Below are positions 44,950 through 53,570 of a stretch of DNA of 64,000 bases, piece after piece. The position numbers and the translations under genes were made by a program. The notes below the pieces were generated by a model. It did not search any database, was not told where the DNA came from, and saw only the letters and a program-made list of their open reading frames with translations. Position 1 is the first letter of the stretch. Each line of letters opens with the position of its first letter. This DNA comes from Selenomonas sp. (GTDB taxonomy: Bacteria > Bacillota > Negativicutes > Selenomonadales > Selenomonadaceae): contig JAKVOG010000003.1 of assembly GCA_022482925.1 (NCBI GenBank), positions 124,001 through 188,000 of the forward strand, in the 5' to 3' direction.

Positions 44950-46446
44950 ATGCGGTTACGGGATTTTTCCGTGCGGACGAGGCTGATGGCAGCCAATTTC
45001 CTGATGGTATTCATCCCAGTGTGCGTGCTGGCTGTCTTGGGAGCTGGTATCCTGACGGGAATCAAATTCACGAGCTCGACAGAGCAGAGTGAACTGGCGA
45101 TGCTCTGGCCGGAAAAGGGCCCGGCGCTGTCGGTTCAGCTGGCCGTGAGCTCGCTGCGAGTGAAGGCTGCCCGCAAGGATGAGCACAAGTGGAAGGATAT
45201 GCTGGAAGATTGTGAGCGCCTGGAAGCGCAGGGCATCCGCACCGAGATCATTCAGGATGGCAGGGTACGCTATGTAACAGCGGGGACTGATGCCGAGAGC
45301 CTGCAGCAGGAAGTCCTGGCGAGATGTGGCGACAGTACCTCCACAATGCTCTGGGAAGATGAGCATTTTACCTTTTACTATGTCGCTCCACGCAGCCAGA
45401 CAACCATTCTGGCTGCCGGAGATGCCCCCTTCCTGGGCCAGGAAAGGCCTATGGGGCGTGACAAAGCTCTATGGCGCTATATCCTGACGGCGATACTTGG
45501 CGTGGCGATATTAGTCATCCTGCTGGTCGGGGCATATCTTTCCCGGCTGCTTTCCCGGCAGATCATCGAACCTCTGTCGGAACTGCGGCGGGCGGCGGCA
45601 GAAATCAGGCGTGGCAATCTGGACACGGCGATGACGATCCGGACGCAGGATGAATTTGGCGATGCCTGCCGGGACTTTGATCAGATGCGGCTGGAACTCA
45701 AGCGTTCACGTGAGCAGCAGCGTAAATACGAACAGAACCGGAAAGAACTTATTGCCGGAATCTCGCATGATCTCTCGACGCCGTTGACTGCTCTCAAAGG
45801 TTATGCCAGTGGCATCATCGAAGGTATTGCCCATACCCCTGAGAAGCAGCGGCACTATGTCGAGATGATCTATCAGGGAGCGCTGACCATGGAAAAACTG
45901 GTCGACAGCCTGTTCCTGTTCTCGAAACTGGATCTTGGCCGGATTCCCTTCCACCTTGAGCCGGTTGTCCTGCAGGACTATTTCAAGGATTTCGTGGCAG
46001 AAAAGTGTCAGGAACTGCGAGAGCGGGGGATTGACCTGAAATTCCAGGGGCAATCGACGGCCTGCGTATCAATCGATCGCATGCAGTTTCAGCGCGTGAT
46101 CGACAATCTGCTCACGAACAGCTGGAAATATCGTCGGGGAGACCGGTCCGGGGTGAAACTGATCTTGTCAGACCGGGAGAACCAGCTGCAGCTGGATTTC
46201 ATCGATGATGGAATCGGCGTAGGAGATGAGGATCTGCCCAAACTGTTCGATAGCTTCTATCGGACGGATCCGGCCCGGAGCAACGTCGCGAAGGGCAGCG
46301 GCCTGGGACTGGCCATCGTGAAGCAGATCATCCTGGGGATGAAAGGGACAATCTGGGCGGAGCAGAATCCCACAGGGGGACTCGTGATCCGTATTGTGCT
46401 GCCGACTATAGAGAGGAAAGAACATGAAACAGATATTGATTGTTGA
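44950..46446 (+). CDS. sensor histidine kinase (HAMP, HisKA)
   Basis: A 498-residue transmembrane kinase. A first membrane helix lies at about 15-37, an external sensor domain of about 140 residues follows, then a second helix (about 178-200), HAMP, the H-box GISHDLSTPLTALKGYASGI with the phosphorylated His near residue 277, an N-box region (RVIDNLLTNSWKY), and G-boxes DDGIGVGDEDLP and KGSGLGLAIVK. GGAGGAGGG precedes ATG 44950. The response-regulator gene overlaps its end by 23 bases, and a PepSY protein is divergent. The stimulus is unknown; an envelope signal is likely. Confidence 0.93.
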   Translation: MRLRDFSVRTRLMAANFLMVFIPVCVLAVLGAGILTGIKFTSSTEQSELAMLWPEKGPALSVQLAVSSLRVKAARKDEHKWKDMLEDCERLEAQGIRTEIIQDGRVRYVTAGTDAESLQQEVLARCGDSTSTMLWEDEHFTFYYVAPRSQTTILAAGDAPFLGQERPMGRDKALWRYILTAILGVAILVILLVGAYLSRLLSRQIIEPLSELRRAAAEIRRGNLDTAMTIRTQDEFGDACRDFDQMRLELKRSREQQRKYEQNRKELIAGISHDLSTPLTALKGYASGIIEGIAHTPEKQRHYVEMIYQGALTMEKLVDSLFLFSKLDLGRIPFHLEPVVLQDYFKDFVAEKCQELRERGIDLKFQGQSTACVSIDRMQFQRVIDNLLTNSWKYRRGDRSGVKLILSDRENQLQLDFIDDGIGVGDEDLPKLFDSFYRTDPARSNVAKGSGLGLAIVKQIILGMKGTIWAEQNPTGGLVIRIVLPTIERKEHETDIDC

Positions 46447-47116
46447 AGACGACAAAAGCATAGCTGAACTGGAACGCGACTATCTGGAAGCAGCAGATTT
46501 CGAGGTGACGATTGCTGGTGATGGGCGTCAAGGCCTGGAACTGGCGCAATCAGAAGAATATGACCTGCTGCTGCTCGACGTCATGCTGCCGGGCGTTGAT
46601 GGATTCCAGATCTGCCGCGAAGTGCGGAAGACAAGAGAAATCCCCATCCTGATGGTATCCGCCCGCCGGGAGGACATCGACAAGATCCGTGGCCTGGGCC
46701 TGGGCGCCGATGACTATATCATCAAACCCTTCAGCCCCAGTGAACTCACGGCCCGTGTCAAAGCTCATCTGTCCCGCTATGAACGGCTGCTGGCCAACAG
46801 CGGGAAACAATCACTCAAAAGCATCCAGTGTGGCGATCTGGAAATCCAGCCGGATACACACCGGGTATTTCAGGCAGGAAAAGAAATCTCGCTTACCAAT
46901 CGGGAATTTGAGCTGCTGCTGTTCCTGTCCGAGAATCCGGGCATCGTATTCAGCAAAGACCGTCTGTTTGAACGCGTCTGGGGACTGGATGCCGCTGGAG
47001 ATACTGCGACAGTCATGGTACATGTGAATCGTTTGCGGGAAAAGATTGAGCCGGAACCATCCAAGCCCATCTATATTGAGACCGTCTGGGGTGCTGGCTA
47101 TCGCTTCCATGGCTGA
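46424..47116 (+). CDS. OmpR-family response regulator
   Basis: A 230-residue regulator. Its receiver domain (1-120) has acidic pocket VEDDKS, phosphoacceptor Asp in LLLLDVMLPGVDG near residue 52, and Lys in DDYIIKPFSP. A winged-helix DNA-binding domain (about 135-230) ends with TVWGAGYRF. It starts within the kinase gene, 23 bases before that gene's stop, with GAGAGGAAAG as ribosome site, so the two are translated together. A DMT transporter gene follows 22 bases on and may be part of the same transcript. Confidence 0.95.
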   Translation: MKQILIVEDDKSIAELERDYLEAADFEVTIAGDGRQGLELAQSEEYDLLLLDVMLPGVDGFQICREVRKTREIPILMVSARREDIDKIRGLGLGADDYIIKPFSPSELTARVKAHLSRYERLLANSGKQSLKSIQCGDLEIQPDTHRVFQAGKEISLTNREFELLLFLSENPGIVFSKDRLFERVWGLDAAGDTATVMVHVNRLREKIEPEPSKPIYIETVWGAGYRFHG

Positions 47117-47138
47117 GAAGCCGGGAAAGGGGATTTTT

Positions 47139-47567
47139 ATGGAAACATGGTTGTTTTATGCATTGCTGTCTGCACTGAGCGCAGCAATGGTATCGATATT
47201 TGGCAAAGTCGGCCTGCAGGGCGTCGACAGCAATGTTGCCACGACTGTACGGTCCATCGTCATGGCTGTATTCCTGATCGGTGTAGTAACCATGCAGGGA
47301 AACCTGGCCCATCTGCCGGATGCCTGGGCAGATAAGCGGGGACTGTTGTTCATCGTGCTGAGTGGTGTTGCCGGGGCAACTTCGTGGCTATTCTACTTCC
47401 TGGCATTGAAAGTCGGCAAGGTGTCTCAGGTAGCCCCTATCGATAAACTGAGTGTCGTATTTGCCGTGCTGCTGGCTATCGTTCTGTTCGGCGAGCGGGT
47501 CAGCCTGATTCACGGCATCGCCATCGGCCTGATCGCAGTCGGTGGTCTGATGCTGGCTGTCTTTTAA
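47139..47567 (+). CDS. EamA/DMT-family half-size transporter
   Basis: A 142-residue protein with five predicted membrane helices, the length of single-EamA-domain transporters, which work as pairs. The conserved end of the domain is visible (APIDKLSVVFAVLLAIVLFGE, then a final helix). Export of a small metabolite or drug is typical. GGGAAAGGGG precedes the ATG. It lies 22 bases after the response regulator, so it may be a target or a passenger of that system. Confidence 0.88.
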   Translation: METWLFYALLSALSAAMVSIFGKVGLQGVDSNVATTVRSIVMAVFLIGVVTMQGNLAHLPDAWADKRGLLFIVLSGVAGATSWLFYFLALKVGKVSQVAPIDKLSVVFAVLLAIVLFGERVSLIHGIAIGLIAVGGLMLAVF

Positions 47568-47648
47568 GTAATTGTCGCATTAACCGGTGCAATTCGTTTC
47601 CGGATGTTGTACAATAAGAGGTATACAACATTACAGGGGGAATCAGAT

Positions 47649-48209
47649 ATGAGCAGTTTGACACTGGCAAAAGCAAAAGAGATCTTAGCAAAACATACAT
47701 CAGAGGAACACCTTTTCACCCATGCAAAAGCCGTAAGCGCCGCCATGGGCGCAATGGCCGATCACTTTCAGGCTGATAAGGAACACTGGGAAGCTATCGG
47801 CTATCTGCATGACGTAGACTATGAAAAATATCCGGACGAACACTGCCACCATGTCCGTGAACTCCTGGAACCGGAAGGCGTTGATGAAGCAGACATCGCG
47901 ACCATTATCTCCCATGGCTACGGCATCACAACCGACGAAACAGCACCGGTAACCGACATGGACAAAAGCCTGTTCACCGTTGATGAACTGACCGGCATCG
48001 TCCAGGCCTACGCTCTTATGCGGCCGGAAGGCATGGACGGGATGACCGTCAAGAGCCTCAAGAAGAAATTCAAGGATAAGCATTTCGCAGCAAAATGCAG
48101 TCGTGACATCATCAAAAAAGGCTTCGACATGCTCGAACTTGACGGCAGCATCGTCATGCAGTGCTGCATCGACGGCATGCAGGCACATAAGGAAGAATTG
48201 GGATTCTGA
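47649..48209 (+). CDS. HD-domain hydrolase
   Basis: A 186-residue HD-superfamily protein. The N-terminal half has LFTHAKAVSAAM (first His), the HD pair in GYLHDVDYEKYP near residue 58, then HCHHV and ISHGYG. Metal-dependent phosphohydrolase activity is likely, substrate unknown. GGGGGAATC precedes ATG 47649; TACAAT about 40 bases upstream may be a -10 box. The terminator at 48226 closes the gene. Confidence 0.85.
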   Translation: MSSLTLAKAKEILAKHTSEEHLFTHAKAVSAAMGAMADHFQADKEHWEAIGYLHDVDYEKYPDEHCHHVRELLEPEGVDEADIATIISHGYGITTDETAPVTDMDKSLFTVDELTGIVQAYALMRPEGMDGMTVKSLKKKFKDKHFAAKCSRDIIKKGFDMLELDGSIVMQCCIDGMQAHKEELGF

Positions 48210-48225
48210 GAAGAGAATCCACATA

Positions 48226-48264
48226 AGATCGGCGCACTTCGGGAATGGAGTTGCGCCGATTTTT
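48226..48264 (+). terminator. intrinsic terminator after HD gene
   Basis: ATCGGCGCA (48228-48236) pairs with TGCGCCGAT (48252-48260), followed by TTTT. Confidence 0.8.
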
Positions 48265-48337
48265 AATGTAGATAGAGGAATTCAAACAATTATGCTGAAT
48301 ACAGTATAATATGCAGAGTCCATGGTTAGACATATAG

Positions 48338-48646
48338 AGCACCATTTGGCGGCAAGAATGCAGACGTGGGGATGAACCGAATCGGGCGGGCGAGCGTACG
48401 CCGGACTCAAATGCCATAAAGACCTTAGCACGGCAGTTTAATGTATCAACTGACTACTTACTAGGTAACGATGCACCCCATCAGGAATATTACCACGATC
48501 CAGAGGTTGCAGCCATAGCCCGGGAGATGCACGACAACCCGGAGATTAAGGTACTTTTCCACGCCACTAAGGGCATGAAGAAAGAATCTACAGAAGAAAT
48601 ACGGAAATTTGTAGAGCTTCAGAAAGCCAAAGAGAACATGGAGTGA
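48338..48646 (+). pseudogene. phage-type XRE/cI-like repressor, N-terminus lost
   Basis: The frame opens after TAG 48335-48337 without a start codon and ends at TGA 48646. It holds the second half of a helix-turn-helix domain (STIWRQE near the start, RTPDSNAIKTLARQFNVSTDYLLG) and an acidic tail (EEIRKFVELQKAKENME). The first 20-25 residues of the DNA-binding domain are missing. This and the next gene are the usual repressor-ImmA pair of temperate phages and integrative elements, marking the left edge of a degraded element. Confidence 0.7.
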
Positions 48647-48670
48647 TGCGATACGCTAGGGATTGTCTAT

Positions 48671-48856
48671 ATGAATCTCCCCTATGATTGCCGAGGATAC
48701 GTCACGACGAATGCAGATGGAGACTACACCGTTGTGTTAAACGCACGAATGAGCTATGATATGAACGTACAGACCTACGTCCACGAACTGAAACACATCC
48801 ATTATGATGATTTTCGGGATGGAAACGTCGGAGATATTGAGAAAGGGACGATGTAA
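48671..48856 (+). CDS. short ImmA/IrrE-like protein with HExxH motif
   Basis: A 61-residue product with TYVHELKHIHYDDF, which contains the zinc-protease HELKH signature and a downstream acidic residue. Full ImmA/IrrE proteases are longer, but small phage versions of this size occur next to repressors. It follows the repressor fragment by 24 bases, the order seen in prophages where the protease cleaves the repressor. Whether this short form is active is unclear. Confidence 0.6.
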   Translation: MNLPYDCRGYVTTNADGDYTVVLNARMSYDMNVQTYVHELKHIHYDDFRDGNVGDIEKGTM

Positions 48857-48995
48857 TATGCCTAACTGGTTAAGATGGATATTTTTAATACCAGGGTGCA
48901 TAGCCGCGTATACTGCTATATCAGCAATAAATTATGTAACGCTTTTATTGTACGGCGGATATGAAGCTGGAAGCTTTGTTGGAACGATACAAAAG

Positions 48996-50361
48996 GGGAG
49001 TGTATAATAAACTGTGTAAGTAAGACACCAGCAGTTTAGATTATGCTCCCCTGTCGGGGATGTCAAACACATGCGGAGGTAATGAATTTATGTCGAAGAA
49101 ACAACCCACACGTGGCGAGTCCCTGGCTAAGGCTATCATCAGTGAATATAAGCCCAAGACCGTTGAAGATATGCAGAACGCCCTTAAAGATGTTTTTGGG
49201 CCAATGTTTGAGGCCATGCTGAATGGTGAAATGGAAAATCATCTCGGTTATGAGGCTAATGAGCGTAATGAAAAAGAAACGACCAATCGCCGCAACGGTT
49301 ATACGCATAAGACGCTCAAGACGTCCGCAGGAGAAGTCCCAATCGATGTTCCACGTGATCGGGATGGCTCCTTTGAGCCTCAAGTCGTACAAAAGCGTCA
49401 AAAGGACGTCTCTTCCATTGAGGGCAAGGTGCTTGCCATGTATGCCCGTGGTATGAGTCAGAGGGATATCTCGTCGACCATTGACGACATCTACGGTTTC
49501 AAGCTGTCTGCCGGTCAGATCTCCAATATCACGGATTGTGTTTTGGATGAGCTGACCGAGTGGCAAAATCGGCCACTGAAGGCATTCTATCCTTTTGTGT
49601 TTGTTGATTGCATCTACGTTTCCATGCGTACGGAGCAAGGTGTTTCAGACCAGGCTGTGTACGTTATTTTGGGATACGATTTGAAGGGCAAAAAAGATAT
49701 CCTTGGTTTGTGGATGGGCGATACAGAAAGCAAGCATCGATGGATGCAGGTGTTTGATGAAATCAAATCCCGCGGAGTTCAGGATATCGGCTTCATTTCG
49801 ATGGATGGTGTAAGCGGACTTGAAGATGGAGCGAAGTCCATCTTCAAGAATGTCGTCGTGCAACGCTGCATCGTGCACCTAGTCCGTAACTCACTGAAAT
49901 ACGTGCCTAGCAAAGATTACAAGGCCTTTACCGCACAGCTCAAGAAGATCTATGGAGCAGTCAATCTGAAAGCAGCCCAGGCTGAGTTCGAGCGGTTCTG
50001 TGATACCTGGAGTAAGTATCCGGGAGCCATCCGTGTGTGGAAGGACAACTTCCGACACGTAGAGCAACTGTTCAATTACGGCAGCGATGTACGTCGTGTG
50101 ATGTATACAACCAATGCGATAGAGAGCGTCAACTCGAGCTTCCGTAAAGTTACCAAGAAAGGCTCTTTCAGCAGCGAGACTGCCGTTTTCAAGGTGTTCT
50201 ATCTGCGAATCAAGGAACTTTACCAGAAATGGCAAGGGCGCTCGATTCGCAATTGGGCCATGGTGATGAACCAGCTGATTATTGACGAACGGGTCGGCGC
50301 TATGGTCCAAAAATATCAGGCATCTTTTTAAATTAATTTACACACTTTACTTGACAGTCCC
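48996..50361 (+). mobile_element. IS256-family element, copy A (complete, 1366 bp)
   Basis: Imperfect terminal inverted repeats begin GGGAGTGTATAATAAACTG on the left and, read inward, GGGACTGTCAAGTAAAGTG on the right. It is flanked by a perfect 8-bp target duplication TACAAAAG (48988-48995 and 50362-50369). A hairpin (CCCCTGTCGGGG) lies just before the transposase start. Nearly identical to the element at 53571-54937. Confidence 0.93.
49090..50331 (+). CDS. IS256-family transposase (copy A)
   Basis: A 413-residue DDE transposase of the mutator-like IS256 family. Catalytic acids are expected at FVDCIYVSM, SMDGVSGL and the C-terminal TTNAIESVNSSFRK region; RCIVHLVRNSLKYV carries the family's C/H signature. 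GGAGG precedes ATG 49090. Upstream in-frame ATGs lie in the terminal region and are unlikely. It is near identical in sequence to the transposase at 53666-54907. Confidence 0.95.
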   Translation: MSKKQPTRGESLAKAIISEYKPKTVEDMQNALKDVFGPMFEAMLNGEMENHLGYEANERNEKETTNRRNGYTHKTLKTSAGEVPIDVPRDRDGSFEPQVVQKRQKDVSSIEGKVLAMYARGMSQRDISSTIDDIYGFKLSAGQISNITDCVLDELTEWQNRPLKAFYPFVFVDCIYVSMRTEQGVSDQAVYVILGYDLKGKKDILGLWMGDTESKHRWMQVFDEIKSRGVQDIGFISMDGVSGLEDGAKSIFKNVVVQRCIVHLVRNSLKYVPSKDYKAFTAQLKKIYGAVNLKAAQAEFERFCDTWSKYPGAIRVWKDNFRHVEQLFNYGSDVRRVMYTTNAIESVNSSFRKVTKKGSFSSETAVFKVFYLRIKELYQKWQGRSIRNWAMVMNQLIIDERVGAMVQKYQASF

Positions 50362-50520
50362 TACAAAAGATAGTGGTTCAATGTTCATTAGGTTATGCAG
50401 CTATGATAGGAGCGGCATATAAGATAGCTCCTACTAACAAGAAAACAACAATAATAGTAATATCCTCTATTCTAGGTTTGATGTCTTTATTCAGCTTGTT
50501 TTTAGTAATAACCGGCCTTA

Positions 50521-51870
50521 CGATAGTGTAAAATAACTTGTGTAAACTTTAAGAGGCCCATAGAAAAAGGAACCTCATTCCTGTATAGTGTTAAGTGCAA
50601 ACCAAGACACTACAGAAACGAGGTTCCCTAATGTCAAATCTTAACACAAAACTCATGCAAGCGCTAGTAGCAAAACGTTCCGTTGAAGATGTTTTTCGCC
50701 AGGAACTAGAAGATGCCATCAATCAGCTGCTTAAGGCTGAACTGTCCAGCTTTTTGGGCTATGAGAAACATAGCTCCAATGGCTGGGGCTCCGGCAACAG
50801 CCGGAATGGTTTTTATCCACGTGAGTTCCATACGGAATATGGTCTGCTTCAGCTTCAGATTCCGCGTGACCGCAATGGGCTTTTCCAACAACAGACCGTA
50901 CCTGAGCGCAAACGGCAGGACGACGCTTTGGAAACTACCATCATCCAGCTCTATCAGCATGGAGTCACCACACGCCAGATCAGCGACCTGGTTGAGCAGA
51001 TGTACGGACAGTACTACACGCCGCAGACCGTGTCAAATATTGCTAGCGCTGTAGAAACGCAGGTAGCAGAATTCCATAGCCGCAAGGTCAGCGGCCGGTA
51101 TGCCGTCATTTACTGCGATGCCACGTATCTGAATCTCAGACGGGATAGTGTTGCTAAAGAGGCTTTGCATGTTATCCTTGGAATTACGCCGGATGGGCAC
51201 AAGGAAGTATTGGAGTACAGCGTATATCCGACAGAGTCAGCAAGTAATTATGAAGACCTTTTTCATAAGTTGCAGGCTCGTGGTCTGGAGGATGTGCTGC
51301 TCTTCGTTACGGACGGCCTTTCAGGAATTCGTGAGAAGCTTCTGGAGTTATTTCCAAAGGCAAAGCATCAGTACTGCTATGTACATCTTGCACGCACGAT
51401 TTCGCGACTGGTCCGGCCTAAATTCCGTAAGGAAATCTTAGCAGATTTCAAGTTGGTATACCGAGCTGAAGACGCGAAGTCTGCTATGGAAAATCTTGGC
51501 AGGTTCCTTGATAAATGGGCCTCAAAGTATCCTAAACTTGCAAATATGTTTGCCAGTCAGGAAGGGCTCTTTGAATTTTACCGCTTTCCGTCCAGCATCC
51601 ATCGCAGTGTCTACACTTCCAACCTCATCGAGAATAACAACAAAGGCCTTAAGCACCATGCAAAGCTGAAGGAGCAATTTCCGAATGAGGCGTCACTAGA
51701 GCGGTTCGTCTGTACATATTACAGTGATTATAACCGGAAACAATCAGCACGTGTCCATCTTGGATTTAATGCAGCTGAAAGCGATTTATTAAGCATGTTC
51801 GATGATCCTGACCGGTGAGAACAGCGCGGAATACTTGCAGGAACGTTTACACAATTAACTTGACACTATC
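50521..51870 (+). mobile_element. second, distinct IS256-family element (complete, 1350 bp)
   Basis: Ends are GATAGTGTAAAATAACTTG (left) and, read inward, GATAGTGTCAAGTTAATTG (right). It is flanked by a perfect 8-bp duplication GGCCTTAC (50513-50520 and 51871-51878). It inserted into the same small membrane-protein gene as copy A, 143 bases further along the gene. Confidence 0.93.
50631..51818 (+). CDS. IS256-family transposase (different subgroup)
   Basis: A 395-residue mutator-type DDE transposase, clearly different from copies A and C. Acidic residues are expected at IYCDATYLNLR, FVTDGLSGI and TSNLIENNNKGLKHH; the HARTI-like signature is in YCYVHLARTISRLV. GAGG precedes ATG 50631. The element appears intact. 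Confidence 0.94.
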   Translation: MSNLNTKLMQALVAKRSVEDVFRQELEDAINQLLKAELSSFLGYEKHSSNGWGSGNSRNGFYPREFHTEYGLLQLQIPRDRNGLFQQQTVPERKRQDDALETTIIQLYQHGVTTRQISDLVEQMYGQYYTPQTVSNIASAVETQVAEFHSRKVSGRYAVIYCDATYLNLRRDSVAKEALHVILGITPDGHKEVLEYSVYPTESASNYEDLFHKLQARGLEDVLLFVTDGLSGIREKLLELFPKAKHQYCYVHLARTISRLVRPKFRKEILADFKLVYRAEDAKSAMENLGRFLDKWASKYPKLANMFASQEGLFEFYRFPSSIHRSVYTSNLIENNNKGLKHHAKLKEQFPNEASLERFVCTYYSDYNRKQSARVHLGFNAAESDLLSMFDDPDR

Positions 51871-51985
51871 GGCCTTACCCATGAAACAGAACTATGGGAA
51901 ATACTATTATCTATCATTGTTCTTATAGCTACTGTTTCATACATATTTATCGGATTGTTTAGATATGACAAGGAGCGTGTTTAAG

Positions 51986-52452
51986 ATGAAAAGAATTTCT
52001 ATTTTAGTAATGGCATTTATGGTGCTGTTCAGCTGTTCAGCTTTTGCTATACGGCATACGCCAAACACACAATGGGAATTTATAGCCCCAATATATGCTG
52101 ACGGTACAAATAGAAAAATAAGTAACGATTACCTTAATGTTGATTCAATGATAATGGATAAAGATGTTTTGTATTTTGAGATAAAATCTGTAAACACTGA
52201 CGAGGAATTAGAATATGAAAGAACTGCTCTAAAAGGTTATGATACCAGCGGCATAAAGAGAGTAAGATATACCATATATGCTTATAATATAAACAGTAAG
52301 AAATTCCATCCAGTTCTGATGATCGCCGCTTTTATCTTTCTGACGATGTATATACTACATGGAAAAGCGTTAATGATGATAGTATAGCTAAATTGTATTG
52401 CGATAAAGCCTTGCCAATATATGTCATGCAAAATATAGACCTGTCCAAATAA
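51986..52452 (+). pseudogene. exported protein of unknown function, one frameshift
   Basis: Starts at ATG 51986, one base after the preceding gene, with a hydrophobic leader (MKRISILVMAFMVLFSCSAFA) that is either a signal peptide or a lipobox. The mature part (TPNTQWEFIAPIYADGTNRK; DYLNVDSM) resembles the small exported proteins of Negativicutes with a repeated WE/W-I-x-S pattern. A missing T near 52317 changes frame; the other frame continues DDRRFYLSDDVYTTWKSVND to TAA 52452. Total about 155 residues. Its fold is similar in style to the protein at 53021. Confidence 0.6.
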
Positions 52453-52529
52453 TAAAAAGCCGCCTCGTAAAAAGGGCGGTAAAAAAATACCAGTTAATAG
52501 AACATAGGTTTTTCAAAAGTAGGTTATTT

Positions 52530-52820
52530 ATGTCGGTTTACTGCGATGAATCTAAGAAAACATACTACTGCAAATTCAGCTACGTTGATTGGATAGGCAA
52601 AACGCGCTGGACAACCAAAAGGGGATTCGACGGGAAGAAGAAAGCGGCCAAATACGAGCGAGAGTTCAAGCGAAGCAACAACGAATAATCAAATATAACG
52701 CTATCTGAGCTTATGGAAGTCTATATGGCGGATAGCAAGATACAGAAATCAACTGTCAATTCAGTTCAAAGGAACTTCATCGCCATGTTTAATTTTGCCG
52801 TGAGTGAAATTTGCACATAG
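52530..52820 (+). pseudogene. phage integrase, N-terminal fragment with in-frame stop
   Basis: ATG 52530 opens an arm-binding domain typical of tyrosine recombinases (KKTYYCKFSYVDWIGK, TKRGFDGKKKAAKYEREFK). An in-frame TAA at about 52686 interrupts it. The same frame then continues into a core-binding segment (ITLSELMEVYMADSKIQKSTVN) and ends at TAG 52820. The catalytic domain is absent. It marks the other end of the degraded element that begins at 48338. Confidence 0.75.
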
Positions 52821-53020
52821 TTGTTACTGCAATGGGACTTTTATCAGATACTGTGGAGGTGTAGCTCAATTCTTATTGACGTTCTGCCGTAGGTGATCCT
52901 TTGATTAAGAAAACATTACATAAAATTATTTTGGCTTTTAAGGGAATCCTTATATATTGTGTGTAAAATGAAAGCTGTTTTCAGATATTATTCAGGGAAG
53001 CCTTACAGGGAGGAAGCTTT

Positions 53021-53425
53021 ATGAAAAAACGGATGATTATCTTTTCGGCATTACTCATGTTGGGGATGAGCTCAGTATGCTCGGCAGCGAACTGGCAATG
53101 GATTCAATCGGATGCTAAATATGGTTTGTTCTTTGATACCGATTCAGTTCGTCATGTTGGGAGCAATCGGTATGATGTATGGGTGAAATGGTGTTATACG
53201 GGAGCTACGCAAGGGAAAAAAGGCGTTCCGGAGAATGCTGCTTATGCACGTAAATATATGGAACTGACCAAGAACAACTATCGGGTCATGGAAGTTATCT
53301 ATTATGATGACAATGATGAGGCTATTGTCCATCAGAAGCTGTACGGCAAGGAGACAAAGATCCGGCAGCATACTTATGGCGGTGATATTGCACAGGCTGT
53401 GCACAACTACATAAGAAACAGATGA
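53021..53425 (+). CDS. small secreted protein, unknown function
   Basis: A 134-residue protein with a clear signal peptide (cleavage after VCSA, residue 22) and a mature domain of about 110 residues (NWQWIQSDAKYGLFFDTDSV, DVWVKWCYTGATQGK, IHxHTYGGD-like end). The pattern recalls the surface-adhesin-E-like domain found in Gram-negative exported proteins, but I cannot confirm it. GGGAGGAAG precedes ATG 53021. A terminator follows. It lies just outside the integrase remnant. Confidence 0.7.
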   Translation: MKKRMIIFSALLMLGMSSVCSAANWQWIQSDAKYGLFFDTDSVRHVGSNRYDVWVKWCYTGATQGKKGVPENAAYARKYMELTKNNYRVMEVIYYDDNDEAIVHQKLYGKETKIRQHTYGGDIAQAVHNYIRNR

Positions 53426-53430
53426 AGAAA

Positions 53431-53480
53431 ACACCCGCAACAGTCAGCTGAGTAGGCTGCAGCTTGAAGCGGGTGTCTTT
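53431..53480 (+). terminator. intrinsic terminator after secreted-protein gene
   Basis: ACACCCGC (53431-53438) pairs with GCGGGTGT (53469-53476), with an inner hairpin (AGCTG and CAGCT) and a trailing CTTT. Confidence 0.7.
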
Positions 53481-53507
53481 GTAATGTTCAAAATGGGGGG
53501 ATATAAG

Positions 53508-53570
53508 ATGAATCGAAGCAGTGCGATGATTGCCGTGTTTTCTGCAGCGGCTATTGGTGTGTATATGACC
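53508..53570 (+). pseudogene. 5' end of a gene cut by IS256 copy C
   Basis: GGGGGG leads into ATG 53508, which opens MNRSSAMIAVFSAAAIGVYMTG. This looks like a signal peptide or first membrane helix, and is cut at 53570 by the insertion sequence. The rest of the gene is not on the other side of the element, so it was deleted. Confidence 0.55.

Larger units (their letters stand above)
48858..51984 (+). pseudogene. four-helix membrane protein gene interrupted by two IS256-family insertions
   Basis: Removing the two insertion sequences and one copy of each 8-bp duplication restores one continuous frame. It starts at ATG 48858 (MPNWLRWIFLIPGCIAAY), continues at 50370 (IVVQCSLGYAAMIGAAYK), and resumes after 51878 (HETELWEILLSIIVLIATV), ending at TAA 51982-51984. 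The product would have about 130 residues and four membrane helices. It has no recognised family; such small membrane genes are common in phage immunity regions. The next gene starts one base after its stop. Confidence 0.8.

Noticed and set aside
48304-48340. Intact repressor start upstream of 48338
   Set aside because: A TAG at 48335-48337 blocks the frame, and no start codon follows before the helix-turn-helix remainder.
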